Origin: Alcaligenaceae bacterium CGII-47
GTDB taxonomy: Bacteria > Pseudomonadota > Gammaproteobacteria > Burkholderiales > Burkholderiaceae_B
Reading direction: 5' to 3'
Assembly: GCA_019166125.1 (NCBI GenBank)
Contig: JAHTBO010000003.1
Location: 314,985 to 378,984, forward strand
DNA length: 64,000 bases
The first letter of the stretch is position 1. The number at the start of each line of letters is the position of its first letter. The notes beneath the pieces are model-generated. The model ran no database searches. It was not told where the DNA came from and saw nothing but the letters and a program-made list of their open reading frames with translations. Below, in pieces: positions 1-8,211 of this stretch. The position numbers and the translations under genes are program-made.

Positions 1-483
1 GCCCGTCGCAGCATGGAAATCAATGTTGTGTTCCAGCTTATTGGTGGCCGGATTGACCAGGGTAAGCTCGACGTAATCGCCCTCATGCACCACCATCGTG
101 GGGCCTGGCATCGAGCCATCAAAGGTCATGGCCTGCATCGTTGCGCCGGACTCCTCGTCCACGACAATTTTCTTCTCTTCGATCACCATGCGAAATTCAA
201 TCACACGGGGGGCAGCCTTGGTGGCCTGCTCGTGAGCGTGGACATGCGGCGGCGCAACCAACTTAACCTTGACGCGTTCGAGCTTGTCAACATCCACCGC
301 GCCGCCCAACACCGCAGAGGGAGTCACACCGACGGCGCGCAACATATCATCTGTCCGAGTGCTCGCCGCAGCAACCGCTGACCCCGTCGCCAGTGCCAAT
401 CCGCCTGCCATTGACGTCGTAAAGAAATTACGACGACTTAAAGGATTCCGGCTATCCAACTTCGTATCAGGTGAGCGATCCAT
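1..483 (-). CDS. nirK: Copper-containing nitrite reductase NirK, N-terminal part (cut by window edge)
   Basis: The first 161 codons of a periplasmic copper nitrite reductase, which reduces nitrite to nitric oxide in denitrification; the gene continues past base 1. The ATG at 481-483 gives a twin-arginine signal (S-R-R-N-F-F near residues 16-21, then a hydrophobic stretch ending in AAAS), so export by Tat is expected. Downstream come the first cupredoxin segment, [20 protein letters not shown], and [11 protein letters not shown]. By alignment from memory with the Alcaligenes enzyme, the two His of HNIDFH correspond to a type 1 and a type 2 copper ligand. Two NnrR/FNR-like boxes lie upstream and nirV precedes it on the same strand. 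Family assignment is secure; activity cannot be judged from the fragment. Confidence 0.93.
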   Translation of the reverse strand, partial: MDRSPDTKLDSRNPLSRRNFFTTSMAGGLALATGSAVAAASTRTDDMLRAVGVTPSAVLGGAVDVDKLERVKVKLVAPPHVHAHEQATKAAPRVIEFRMVIEEKKIVVDEESGATMQAMTFDGSMPGPTMVVHEGDYVELTLVNPATNKLEHNIDFHAATG

Positions 484-579
484 AATGATTCCCTTGCAAA
501 TAACGGCACATATTTGGTGCCTGATGTTGTTGTTGTTCATCCAACAATTCCATCATCACATATATCGGGTTAATACTTA

Positions 580-593
580 TTGCGCTAGCGCAA
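580..593 (-). promoter_or_regulatory. NnrR/FNR-type box upstream of nirK (perfect palindrome)
   Basis: TTGCGCTAGCGCAA is a perfect 14-bp palindrome of the Crp/Fnr-superfamily layout TTGNN-N4-NNCAA, centred about 103 bp before the nirK start. TTGCG half-sites are known for the nitric-oxide regulator NnrR in Rhodobacter. Assignment to NnrR rather than FNR or DNR is inference from the half-site. Confidence 0.7.
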
Positions 594-628
594 AGAAAAG
601 AGAAAGTTACGTGGAAAAGACCATTACT

Positions 629-642
629 TTGATCTAGCGCAA
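629..642 (-). promoter_or_regulatory. Second NnrR/FNR-type box upstream of nirK
   Basis: On the minus strand this reads TTGCGCTAGATCAA: one half-site identical to the neighbouring box, the other (ATCAA) of the classical FNR type. It starts 6 bp beyond the nirV stop codon and sits 49 bp (centre to centre) from the palindrome at 580-593, so nirK has a tandem regulatory arrangement of its own rather than depending only on readthrough from nirV. Confidence 0.65.
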
Positions 643-647
643 CCCTT

Positions 648-1457
648 TCAAGCCTCACGCACAAGACGAAAGCCTAGATTGCTCGGCGGCAATCCCACAG
701 AGCAGGCGCCCGAACGCGGATCACGGATAAAATCCGCCATGGCGGCGCGATGTGCACCACCCAGAAAGCGCACACCGCAGTCTTCGGTCTGGGCCGCGAG
801 CTGCAATCCGACTTGTTGTCGGATAAAGCAGGTGTTCGTCCATTCCCAGACATTACCTGCAACATCCAGCAGCCCCAGGGAATTCTCACCAAAATATCCG
901 ATCGGTTGCGCCTGCTTTTGACGCAAGCGCCTGCGCTCGGATTCACGCTCGTATTCGGCCAACCAGCGCACGGCAGGATTATCGGGATCCGCAGCGAGTT
1001 CACCCTCTTCTTGGTAGCGCTCAGCGGCCGCACGCACCCACTCGGCGTAATCGGGCAAGCGCCAGCGCTGGCCGGTACGCCGCGACAGCCAGGCGGCATA
1101 ATCCGTAGCGTCCTGCCAGCTTACGCCGATGGCAGGATAATCCGGTGCGGACAGATGGCGAAACCCCTTATCCAGCGCGCGACAGCCCCTATCCTGGACG
1201 CAAGCGGCATATTCAGCCTGAGTCACGAGCTGCTTCATAATGAAGTGCCGTGCGCCAATCTCGGCCTCGATGCGAGGTGGCGCGACGGGCGTTCCACGGT
1301 CCAGAAATTCACCTGGCGCCTGCAAGCTGAAGACACCGGCTGGAATGTGAGCCTGCGCGATCAGCTCGGGCGCCGTTGCCTGCGGCCACAGCTGCATCAC
1401 AGCCCAGCTCAGCAAACCCAACACCGCCCCGACACCCAGTACCGTCCTCGCCCGCAT
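648..1457 (-). CDS. nirV: NirV-like SUMF1/formylglycine-generating-enzyme fold protein
   Basis: A 269-residue protein with an N-terminal membrane anchor or uncleaved signal (about residues 4-24) followed by an FGE-sulfatase (SUMF1) domain: IGVSWQDATDYAAWLSRRTG, RLPDYAEWVRAAA, LLDVAGNVWEWT and the C-terminal SNLGFRLVRE. Proteins of this type encoded next to nirK are called NirV in Rhodobacter and rhizobia; their function is unproven, and denitrification without them has been reported. The ATG at 1455-1457 is chosen because GGAGTG lies 6 bp upstream; an upstream in-frame TTG at 1478 has no ribosome site. Here nirV precedes nirK, the reverse of the Rhodobacter order. An NnrR-like box lies about 70 bp upstream, a spacing that fits direct activation. 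Sulfatase maturation activity is not implied. Confidence 0.85.
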   Translation of the reverse strand: MRARTVLGVGAVLGLLSWAVMQLWPQATAPELIAQAHIPAGVFSLQAPGEFLDRGTPVAPPRIEAEIGARHFIMKQLVTQAEYAACVQDRGCRALDKGFRHLSAPDYPAIGVSWQDATDYAAWLSRRTGQRWRLPDYAEWVRAAAERYQEEGELAADPDNPAVRWLAEYERESERRRLRQKQAQPIGYFGENSLGLLDVAGNVWEWTNTCFIRQQVGLQLAAQTEDCGVRFLGGAHRAAMADFIRDPRSGACSVGLPPSNLGFRLVREA

Positions 1458-1520
1458 CACAATCACTCCAAAAACCAACCCCTCGGAGTTCTATTGGATA
1501 CGCAACGGCGCCCCGGTGTC

Positions 1521-1534
1521 TTGTGCTAGCGCAA
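1521..1534 (-). promoter_or_regulatory. NnrR-type box upstream of nirV
   Basis: On the minus strand this reads TTGCGCTAGCACAA, which equals the TTGCG-N4-CACAA motif described for NnrR-controlled nir and nor promoters in Rhodobacter. Its centre is about 30 bp from the centre of TATCCA (minus strand, 1495-1500), a possible -10 element, which matches class II activator geometry; the nirV ATG is then about 30 nt downstream of the expected start of transcription. Confidence 0.7.
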
Positions 1535-1563
1535 AGGCTGCGCAAGCAAGGACATTAAGGTCC

Positions 1564-2352
1564 TTAACGACCCGTCCATTTTGGTGGGCGCTTTTGCATA
1601 AACGCATCAATCCCTTCGCCCACATCGTTAGCCATCATGTTTTCGGCCATCACTGCCGCAGCGTAGGCATAGGCCTGATCGAGCGCCATGCCGCACTGAC
1701 GATGGACCATGGCTTTACCGATACGCACGGCTACCGGGCTTTTTTCACAAATTGTTTGCACCAAGGCATCCAGCGCACGATCCAACTCATCTGCGGGTAC
1801 GGCATGATTGATCAAACCCTGCCGCTGCGCCTCATCCGCACTAATAAACCGCCCTGTCACCAGCATCTCGAACGCGGCCTTACGTGGGATATTACGCGTG
1901 AGTGCGACTGCTGGGGTCGAGCAAAACAGGCCCACATTGATCCCCGATACGGCAAAGCGCGCCGACTGTGCGGCGATCGCCAGGTCACAACTTGCCACCA
2001 GTTGGCAACCGGCTGCGGTGGCCGTGCCATGCACTCGGGCGATAACAGGTACCGGGCAGTGGACAATACTCTGCATTAGTTGCCCGCACTGTTCAAAGAG
2101 CCGCTGATAGTACGCCTGATCACCGGCATGGCTGCGCATTTGCTTTAGGTCATGTCCAGCACAAAAAGCCTTGCCTTCAGCCGCCAGCACCACTGCACGC
2201 AATGCGACGTCCTCGGCACACAGATCGAATTCAATCTGCAAGGCCGCCAGCATCTCTTCAGAGAGTGCGTTGAATTGATCAGGCCGATTCAACTTCAAGG
2301 TCAGAACATCCTCGTGGCGCTCCCGGACGATTAAACTTGTCATATCACTCAT
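1564..2352 (-). CDS. Crotonase-fold (enoyl-CoA hydratase/isomerase family) protein without catalytic glutamates
   Basis: A 262-residue crotonase-superfamily protein resembling the ECHDC3 branch. The CoA/oxyanion-hole segment [10 protein letters not shown] is at about residues 63-72 and a second oxyanion loop [16 protein letters not shown] follows. In classical enoyl-CoA hydratases this loop carries a Glu (GGGCEL) and a second Glu sits about 20 residues later; here those places are Gln (AAGCQL) and Gly (VSGINVG), so ordinary hydration chemistry is unlikely. The start at 2350-2352 overlaps the lipB stop (ATGA) and has AAGGAG 5 bp upstream. It is the last gene of the dacC-dat-ybeD-lipB chain, in the place where related genomes often have lipA. 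Substrate unknown. Confidence 0.85.
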   Translation of the reverse strand: MSDMTSLIVRERHEDVLTLKLNRPDQFNALSEEMLAALQIEFDLCAEDVALRAVVLAAEGKAFCAGHDLKQMRSHAGDQAYYQRLFEQCGQLMQSIVHCPVPVIARVHGTATAAGCQLVASCDLAIAAQSARFAVSGINVGLFCSTPAVALTRNIPRKAAFEMLVTGRFISADEAQRQGLINHAVPADELDRALDALVQTICEKSPVAVRIGKAMVHRQCGMALDQAYAYAAAVMAENMMANDVGEGIDAFMQKRPPKWTGR

Positions 2353-3020
2353 ACTGTCTCCTTTTTTGTATTTGTTGCCAACCGGTCCCAATCCTGCGTG
2401 AACCGTGCAGCCAGACGCTCTCCGACATCCTGCACCGTCGCCTGCACCCCACAAGCAGCCAGATCAACCGTCTGCAGGCCCTCGAAGCCACAAGGATTAA
2501 TACCCGAAAAAGGCTGCAAGTCCATCGCGACATTCAAGGCTACACCATGATAGGCGCAGCCCCGCCTAACTTTGATGCCCAGTGCTGCGATCTTGGCCAA
2601 GCCATCACCGTTGGGGACGAGTAAAGCATTCTGCTGCACGTAGATACCGGGAGCACCGGGCTTGCGGCAAACACCGGCCACACCCAGATCACGCAATACC
2701 CCCAGCACCACCTCCTCGAGCATCGTGACATACGCCTTGACGAAAACATGATGCCGACGCAAATCCACCAAGGCGTACAAAACAAGTTGCCCAGGTCCAT
2801 GATAGGTCACCTGGCCACCACGATTGGTATGCACGATAGGAATGGCTCCCGGATTGAAGATATGCTCAGGCCGACCAGCCTGCCCCAAGGTATAGACCGG
2901 CGCATGCTCCACGAGCCAGATTTCATCCGGTGTGGTCTCGGTCCGTGCCTCGTTGAAATCGTGCATGGCCTGCCAGACCTGCTGGTAGTCGGCGGGTCGC
3001 ACCAGCCATTTGTACTGCAT
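2349..3020 (-). CDS. lipB: Octanoyltransferase LipB
   Basis: A 223-residue lipoyl(octanoyl) transferase that moves octanoate from octanoyl-ACP to lipoyl domains of 2-oxoacid dehydrogenases and GcvH in the cytoplasm. Family motifs are complete: [18 protein letters not shown], the lysine motif [17 protein letters not shown] and the catalytic cysteine in [14 protein letters not shown] at 3018-3020 is preferred because GGAGG lies 6 bp upstream; the in-frame GTG just before it (3023) is too close to that site. The stop codon overlaps the start of the crotonase gene by ATGA. Lipoate synthase (lipA), a frequent neighbour, is not in this window. Confidence 0.96.
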   Translation of the reverse strand: MQYKWLVRPADYQQVWQAMHDFNEARTETTPDEIWLVEHAPVYTLGQAGRPEHIFNPGAIPIVHTNRGGQVTYHGPGQLVLYALVDLRRHHVFVKAYVTMLEEVVLGVLRDLGVAGVCRKPGAPGIYVQQNALLVPNGDGLAKIAALGIKVRRGCAYHGVALNVAMDLQPFSGINPCGFEGLQTVDLAACGVQATVQDVGERLAARFTQDWDRLATNTKKETV

Positions 3021-3032
3021 CACCCGCCTCCG

Positions 3033-3308
3033 TTAGAGGACGATTGAGACCATGTCATGCGCGTGCAAGGCACGGTACAAGGCATCAAGCTGCTCTCGCG
3101 ATACCACATGCACAACAAAGGTCAGGCCCAAGTAATTACCACGCGAACTGGGTCGTTGCTCGACACTCGCTGGGTCAAAACCAGGATCGAAGCCCTGCAC
3201 GACCTCGACCAGCGTCTGGACCAGGTGTTCGTGCGCCTTGCCCATGACCTTGATCGGAAAATCACACGGGTAGGTAATCAGAGAGTCCTGAGGGTCAATA
3301 TCGGTCAT
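3033..3308 (-). CDS. ybeD: YbeD-family protein (DUF493)
   Basis: A 91-residue DUF493/YbeD protein with an ACT-like ferredoxin fold; the role is not established, though it is very often next to lipB, as here. Visible family features are the N-terminal TYPCDFPIKVMGKAHEHLVQ and a C-terminal VHVVSREQLDALYRALHAH. Its ATG (3306-3308) overlaps the dat stop codon as ATGA, so the two are likely translationally coupled, and lipB follows after 12 bp. YbeD has been proposed as a regulator of lipoylation because of this neighbourhood; nothing in the sequence tests that. Confidence 0.9.
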   Translation of the reverse strand: MTDIDPQDSLITYPCDFPIKVMGKAHEHLVQTLVEVVQGFDPGFDPASVEQRPSSRGNYLGLTFVVHVVSREQLDALYRALHAHDMVSIVL

Positions 3309-4171
3309 AGCGCTGCAATCACCTCATCGTATGCGGCTCGCAACCGCCGGTAAACCGGGCCAGGCTGGCCACCACCAACGGGCAAACCATCATGTTCCAC
3401 AATGGGCAGCACCTCTTTGGTGGCTGATGTAAGCAATAACTCATCTGCCCGCATCACCTCATCGTATGAGATCGCACGCTCGTGAAACCTAATGCCCTGC
3501 TGCCGGGCCAAATCGACAATCAAAGCGTAGCGTACCCCCTCGAGGATATGATGATTGCGTGTCGGTGCCAGCAACACCCCGTCCTGAACAAGCCATATAT
3601 TGGCGGACGATGCCTCGCTCAGGCAACCATCGCGAAACTGGATGACATCATCAACCCCTGCATCCACTGCGGCCTGCTTAGCCAGCACATTGCCTAGCAA
3701 AGATACTGATTTGATATCACAACGATGCCAGCGGATATCTTCCAGACTAACGGTGCGCAGACCTGATTCGCGTGCGCCATGCACCGACTCAACGGGGGAA
3801 ATCATGCAAAAAATTGTTGGCTGAACAGGGACCTTGGGAAAGCCATGTCCGCGTTGAGCGACGCCACGGGTCACCTGCAGGTACACCATACAATCACGCC
3901 CCTGCCCCGAACGCGCCAGCATATCGAGCCACAATTGCTCCCAGTCGGCGCGGGTAAAGCCTGTATCGATACAAACTGCAGCGAGGCTGCGCATCAAGCG
4001 CGACAGGTGTTCTGCCATACGAAAAGGCTTGCCCTGATAGGCAGGCACCACCTCGTAGATCCCATCGCCAAAAATAAACCCGCGATCCAGCACGGATACG
4101 CATGCATCCCCTAAGCGAACATACGCGCCATTCAGATACACCACACTGTCACAGTCGGCATCGGCAATCAT
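3305..4171 (-). CDS. D-amino-acid (D-alanine) aminotransferase, PLP fold type IV
   Basis: A 288-residue class IV aminotransferase that interconverts D-alanine and D-glutamate with their 2-oxoacids, supplying D-amino acids for peptidoglycan. Motifs: VVYLNGAYVRLGDACVSVLDRGFIFGDGIYE at the N terminus (split here only by naming), the PLP lysine in CDIKSVSLLGNVLAKQ, and the phosphate-binding region SEASSANIWLV. The ATG at 4169-4171 gives the family's normal N terminus; earlier in-frame codons would run into the preceding carboxypeptidase gene. It starts 7 bp after the dacC stop and ends in an ATGA overlap with ybeD. Branched-chain aminotransferase is the alternative, but the DIKS-LLGN block favours D-alanine transaminase. 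Confidence 0.9.
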   Translation of the reverse strand: MIADADCDSVVYLNGAYVRLGDACVSVLDRGFIFGDGIYEVVPAYQGKPFRMAEHLSRLMRSLAAVCIDTGFTRADWEQLWLDMLARSGQGRDCMVYLQVTRGVAQRGHGFPKVPVQPTIFCMISPVESVHGARESGLRTVSLEDIRWHRCDIKSVSLLGNVLAKQAAVDAGVDDVIQFRDGCLSEASSANIWLVQDGVLLAPTRNHHILEGVRYALIVDLARQQGIRFHERAISYDEVMRADELLLTSATKEVLPIVEHDGLPVGGGQPGPVYRRLRAAYDEVIAAL

Positions 4172-4178
4172 CGGGGTA

Positions 4179-5411
4179 CTATTCAAACAAGAGGCGAATC
4201 TGATCGTAGGCGCGACCAAAAAAACCAGCCTGCGCAATATCCTGCTGCACCTGCAAGGGCATGCTCGCGAGGATTTTACCCTCTAGCTGAATCTCTAGTG
4301 TCCCCACGGTATCCCCCTTGGCAACGGGGGCCATCAGCGGCTCGGTATAGTGTGCGACAGACTGGATATCCGCCTCGCGACCACGCGGCACCGTCACCCA
4401 TAACGCCTGCTGCGGCCCCAAGGCAACGGCATCCTCTACACCGCCCCAGATCTTGGCGTGTACCGCAGCCTGATCTTGGTCGATCATTCTCACGGTATCG
4501 AAGTTCCGAAAGCTCCAGTTCAGCAGCTTTAGGCTACTCTCGGTGCGCGCCGCATCGCTTGCCGCCCCAACCAGTACAGAGATCACACGACGGCCATCGC
4601 GCAAAGCAGTTGTCACCAGACAATAGCCTGCCGACTTCGTATGACCGGTCTTGAGGCCATCCACAGTCTGATCCGCCCAGAGCAGCCGATTGCGGTTGCT
4701 TTGCTTGATCTTGTTGTAGGTATACTCACGCTGGCTGTAATAGTGCAGGTATTGTGGAAAACGCTGCACCAGATTGCGCGACAGAATCGCCAGGTCGTGC
4801 ACGGTTGTGTAATGCTCAGGATCTGGCAGTCCCGAAGAATTGGTGAAATGCGTCCCCGTCAGTCCCTGACGCGCCGCCTCCTGATTCATCAGCGCGACAA
4901 AAGCAGATTCGCTGCCGGACACCGCCTCGGCCAGCGCCACGGTCGCATCGTTACCCGACTGCACAATCAGCCCCTGAAGCAAATCATCGATCGACACCTC
5001 AGAATTTGGGTCGATAAACATCCGCGACCCCTCGGTCTTCCAGGCGTGCTCAGAGACGCGGACCTTTTGGTCTAACGTCAAGCGCTTGGTCTCAAGCGCC
5101 TCAAAGACCACATAGGCGGCCATGATCTTTGTGAGCGATGCCGGCTCGACCTTTTCATCCCTATTTTCTGAGGCAATGACCTGCCCACTATTCGCATCCA
5201 AGGTCAGCCATGCCTTGGCGCCCAGCGCGGGTATCGGCACCGGTGACAATTCACCGACTGACATCGTCTGCGTCGTCACTGCGCTTGCCGCTGGCACCGC
5301 CGCTGTATCAACGGTCTGAGCCGTTGCCAAGACTGGCGCACCCAGCATGACGCAGGCCAACACAAGACGAGGAAGAAAGGAAAGGCGTGAGGTAGGGGTA
5401 GGCAATGTCAT
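4179..5411 (-). CDS. dacC: D-alanyl-D-alanine carboxypeptidase (PBP5/6 type)
   Basis: A 410-residue low-molecular-weight penicillin-binding protein that trims the terminal D-alanine from peptidoglycan stem peptides in the periplasm. A Sec signal peptide (hydrophobic to about residue 32, ending ATAQ) is followed by the SxxK motif SLTK, SGN (VQSGNDATVALAE) and KTG (DGLKTGHTKSAGY), then a PBP5_C domain and an amphipathic C-terminal helix (FFGRAYDQIRLLFE) typical of membrane attachment. The ATG at 5409-5411 is the one that yields a proper signal peptide; upstream in-frame starts give a non-signal extension. It heads the chain with dat, ybeD, lipB and the crotonase gene. The exact paralogue letter (dacA or dacC) is uncertain. 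Confidence 0.94.
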   Translation of the reverse strand: MTLPTPTSRLSFLPRLVLACVMLGAPVLATAQTVDTAAVPAASAVTTQTMSVGELSPVPIPALGAKAWLTLDANSGQVIASENRDEKVEPASLTKIMAAYVVFEALETKRLTLDQKVRVSEHAWKTEGSRMFIDPNSEVSIDDLLQGLIVQSGNDATVALAEAVSGSESAFVALMNQEAARQGLTGTHFTNSSGLPDPEHYTTVHDLAILSRNLVQRFPQYLHYYSQREYTYNKIKQSNRNRLLWADQTVDGLKTGHTKSAGYCLVTTALRDGRRVISVLVGAASDAARTESSLKLLNWSFRNFDTVRMIDQDQAAVHAKIWGGVEDAVALGPQQALWVTVPRGREADIQSVAHYTEPLMAPVAKGDTVGTLEIQLEGKILASMPLQVQQDIAQAGFFGRAYDQIRLLFE

Positions 5412-5459
5412 CAAGGTCGGTACTATCCAGGAGCAGGTTACAAAGACGGAGTATGAACC

Positions 5460-5465
5460 ATTATA
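5460..5465 (-). promoter_or_regulatory. Possible -10 element for the dacC operon
   Basis: TATAAT on the minus strand (ATTATA on plus) about 50 bp before the dacC ATG, in the gap after the convergent-free hydrolase gene. No good TTGACA-like -35 is visible at 16-18 bp, so this rests on the hexamer alone. Confidence 0.35.
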
Positions 5466-5565
5466 GGCACCGTATCCAGCGGGCTTATCGACTGAACGCC
5501 GTAGAATTCGCGACAAAACGCAAGCAAGTGAAACGAAGCCATCGGCCTATCTGCCTAGTGGCGCG

Positions 5566-6210
5566 TCACAGACCGCTTAGGTGGGTTTGCAAAATCTGCC
5601 TGAGCACAAGTAACTTGCCGTGAAAAAAATGGCTGCCGTCCGGCACAACTGTTACAGGCAGATCACGTACCCGAGCGAAATCCAATCCTTCGGATAGGGG
5701 CACCACCTCATCGCTCTCGCCATGCACCATCAACGTATCGGCGGGTAGGCTCACCTCACGGGCGTGAAAGCGCTGGACCGCGCAGCCAATCAGAATTAAA
5801 CGATCAGGCACCCGCAGGCGCTGCTCTACACGCTGCGTATAAAGATGCGCAGCCACGGCTGTACCAAAGGAAAACCCGGCCAACACCCACGCACCCGCCG
5901 CCGCATCAGGATAGGCGCGCTCGAATTGCCCAACCAATTCAACCATATCAGCGGTCTCTCCGAGCGCCTGATCAAATTCTCCTGCCGACGCGCCCACACC
6001 GCGAAAATTGGGGCGTACTGCCACCAGCCCACGCTCGACACAGGCGCGCGCCATCGTTGTGACGATCTTGTTTTCGCGGGTACCTCCGTACAATGGATGG
6101 GGGTGCAGCACCAAGGCCCAACCGCGAGGCGCGCCCTCGGGATGATCCACAACACAATCCACCACGCCAGCGCCACCCTGGAATATGATCTTTTCAGTAC
6201 GCAGAAACAT
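5566..6210 (-). CDS. Alpha/beta hydrolase (COG2945-like)
   Basis: A 214-residue cytoplasmic alpha/beta-hydrolase without a signal peptide. The oxyanion-side motif LHPHPLYGGTRENK is typical of the COG2945 group, the nucleophile elbow is GFSFGTA (GxSxG), an acid follows in HGESDEVVPL and the catalytic His is in PDGSHFFHGK. The substrate is unknown; members are annotated as esterases or dienelactone-hydrolase relatives without proof. It lies 154 bp upstream of dacC on the same strand and is divergent from birA (74 bp between starts). The ribosome site before the ATG at 6208-6210 is weak, so the start is moderately certain. Confidence 0.88.
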   Translation of the reverse strand: MFLRTEKIIFQGGAGVVDCVVDHPEGAPRGWALVLHPHPLYGGTRENKIVTTMARACVERGLVAVRPNFRGVGASAGEFDQALGETADMVELVGQFERAYPDAAAGAWVLAGFSFGTAVAAHLYTQRVEQRLRVPDRLILIGCAVQRFHAREVSLPADTLMVHGESDEVVPLSEGLDFARVRDLPVTVVPDGSHFFHGKLLVLRQILQTHLSGL

Positions 6211-6284
6211 CTTGCTTTAAGCCCTTTACCTTGATTGACGTACGGTATAACGTCGCCACAATTTTATCCAGACAGGTGCCATAC

Positions 6285-7151
6285 ATGGCTGATCTTGCCA
6301 CCGATTTTCTGCCAGAACCCGCCCAGCTGATTCAATCTCTGCGCAGCACGCTATCCACGTTCCAGCGGATCGACTGGCAGGAACGCGTGGGCTCAACCAA
6401 TGCTGAACTGCTTGCACACGCCCGCACCAATGATGGCATTCTCGCACGGCCCTGGCTGCTAGGCGCGCATTTGCAGGAGCATGGGCGTGGCCGCGCAGGG
6501 CGCACATGGCAAAATCGTCACGGCGCAAACTTGATGTTTTCCTGCGCGTTCGATGTATTCCTGCCGGCTCGCACCCTGCCGACCCTCTCGCCTTTCCTGG
6601 GTATCGCAGCATGCGAGGCATTACGCGGTCTGCTCACCCCAAGCCTGCGCCCACGCCTCACCATGAAATGGCCCAACGATATCCTCTGGGATCAGGGTAA
6701 GCTCGCCGGCATCCTGGTGGAAACAAGTCGCTCGGGCGCTGCCGTGCGCTCACCAGATCATCATGTCGTCATCATCGGCATCGGCATCAATCTAGAGGAT
6801 GCACGCGCCCTCAGCCATTCTCTGAATCGGCAGATTGCAGACTGGGCGCTCATTACACAGGCCGACCCGCTGATTCAACAACACGGCGCTGCCACGCTCA
6901 TCACCCGTATCGCCCAAGCCTGGTATCGAGGCCTCAATGAGGCGACTGCACATGGCTTTGACAAGCTGCCGCAGCGCTACGCGCTAGTCGACTCCCTTGT
7001 GGGGCAAATGCTGGATATCACCGATGATGGCCGCCTGTTGCAAACCGGTGTGGCGTGCGGGGTCAATGCCCAAGGCCAGTTGTTACTGCGTAACACCAGC
7101 GGTGAACACGCGATCTCAGTGGGTGAAATCTCGGTACGGACGCGCCTATGA
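6285..7151 (+). CDS. birA: Biotin-[acetyl-CoA-carboxylase] ligase BirA (class I, no DNA-binding domain)
   Basis: A 288-residue biotin protein ligase that activates biotin as biotinyl-AMP and attaches it to the carboxyl carrier protein AccB. The ligase core is present: HLQEHGRGRAGRTWQN (biotinyl-AMP loop), MKWPNDILWDQGKLAGILVE with the conserved lysines, and VIIGIGINL, followed by the small SH3-like C-terminal domain. There is no N-terminal winged-helix, so unlike the E. coli protein it cannot repress a bio operon. The ATG at 6285 has CAGGTG 8 bp upstream. The stop overlaps coaX (ATGA), the arrangement known from Bordetella. Confidence 0.94.
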   Translation: MADLATDFLPEPAQLIQSLRSTLSTFQRIDWQERVGSTNAELLAHARTNDGILARPWLLGAHLQEHGRGRAGRTWQNRHGANLMFSCAFDVFLPARTLPTLSPFLGIAACEALRGLLTPSLRPRLTMKWPNDILWDQGKLAGILVETSRSGAAVRSPDHHVVIIGIGINLEDARALSHSLNRQIADWALITQADPLIQQHGAATLITRIAQAWYRGLNEATAHGFDKLPQRYALVDSLVGQMLDITDDGRLLQTGVACGVNAQGQLLLRNTSGEHAISVGEISVRTRL

Positions 7152-7981
7152 TCTTGCTCCTGGACGCCGGTAATACGCGCGCAAAATTCGGCTGGCTCGA
7201 TCCTGCCTCGGGCACGCGGGAGGCACAGGCTCATGCCTTGGATTACAGCCAGATCAGCGAACTGGTCGTTTGGCTTCAGAAATTGGCGCGTCGCCCAACG
7301 CGCATTCTGGGTGTGTCGGTCGCCAAGCCGACTGTCCAGCACGCAATCGAGGCCCTATTCATCCGGCAATATGGATTACAGGTCGAATGGATTGATAACT
7401 CGTACGGTGCGCGCGATCTGCACAATAGCTATGCGCAAACCAGCCAACTCGGCACAGATCGTTGGGTAGCACTGCTCGGCCTGCTCAGACATGTCCGCGA
7501 TCAGGATACCTGGCAGTCAGGCAAACCGATGCTGCTCGCAAGTTTTGGAACGGCTTGCACACTGGACACCTTGGTCAACCTGCCTGATCAGCACGGCACC
7601 CACCGGCCACATTTTGTCGGTGGTTTGATTTTGCCTGGCCCGCTGCTCATGGCCCGCTCATTGGCTGAAGGCACCGCCCGCCTGCCTTATGTACAAGGCG
7701 CGTCCAGCGACTACCCAACCAACACACCTGGCGCCATCAGCAGCGGTATCGCTGCCGCACAGGCTGGTGCACTATACCGCCAATGGCGCATGGGATTGGC
7801 GCATTTTTGTACAGCGCCACAGGTATTTGTCTCGGGTGGCGGCTGGCCGCTGGTCCAGGCGGAAGTCCAAGACATCCTTGCCCGTGCCCAAGCTGACCTC
7901 GCACTTCCTGTCTTACCGCCCCAGTACCTGGCAACGCCCGTTCTGGACGGATTGGCCAGCTTGCTCAGCCCATCGGGCTGA
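7148..7981 (+). CDS. coaX: Type III pantothenate kinase CoaX
   Basis: A 277-residue kinase that phosphorylates pantothenate in the first step of coenzyme A synthesis. Type III features: LLLDAGNTRAKFGWL (phosphate loop of the ASKHA fold), GTDRWVALLG, LASFGTACTLDTLV and GGLILPGPLLMARSLAEGTA. The Bordetella orthologue is known as Baf. It overlaps birA by ATGA, so the pair is likely co-translated; a small membrane-peptide gene follows after 35 bp. Type III enzymes are not inhibited by coenzyme A in the way type I enzymes are. Confidence 0.94.
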   Translation: MILLLDAGNTRAKFGWLDPASGTREAQAHALDYSQISELVVWLQKLARRPTRILGVSVAKPTVQHAIEALFIRQYGLQVEWIDNSYGARDLHNSYAQTSQLGTDRWVALLGLLRHVRDQDTWQSGKPMLLASFGTACTLDTLVNLPDQHGTHRPHFVGGLILPGPLLMARSLAEGTARLPYVQGASSDYPTNTPGAISSGIAAAQAGALYRQWRMGLAHFCTAPQVFVSGGGWPLVQAEVQDILARAQADLALPVLPPQYLATPVLDGLASLLSPSG

Positions 7982-8016
7982 TATACTTCCTCACACAGTT
8001 CTCCCGCCTACGACTT

Positions 8017-8211
8017 ATGCGCTTGCTACTCTTATTGATCGTCTTCGCCAACGGCGTCTTGTTCATCTATGGACAGGGCTTTTTTGGCACGCCCCCTGCT
8101 GAACAGGGGCGTGACCCACGCCCCCTGTCACAACGCAACCAGACGGCCATTACCCTTAGCGCACCTCTCGTCGCGGCACCCTCAATTACCGCATCACCAA
8201 AACAAAAATGA
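8017..8211 (+). CDS. Small membrane-anchored protein between coaX and galU, probably a truncated SPOR-type protein
   Basis: A 64-residue product: one hydrophobic N-terminal segment ([20 protein letters not shown]) followed by a short hydrophilic tail rich in Pro, Thr and Ala. The motif [18 protein letters not shown] resembles the start of the SPOR-domain proteins that I recall following coaX in related Alcaligenaceae, but the C-terminal peptidoglycan-binding SPOR domain is absent. It is probably translated, because it sits tightly between coaX and galU and its stop overlaps the galU start as ATGA. Function unknown; it may serve mainly to couple galU translation. Confidence 0.6.
   Translation: MRLLLLLIVFANGVLFIYGQGFFGTPPAEQGRDPRPLSQRNQTAITLSAPLVAAPSITASPKQK

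Noticed and set aside
750-1529. Long plus-strand open frame opposite nirV
   Set aside because: It is the antisense of a clear SUMF1-domain gene, with no recognisable motifs and no ribosome site.
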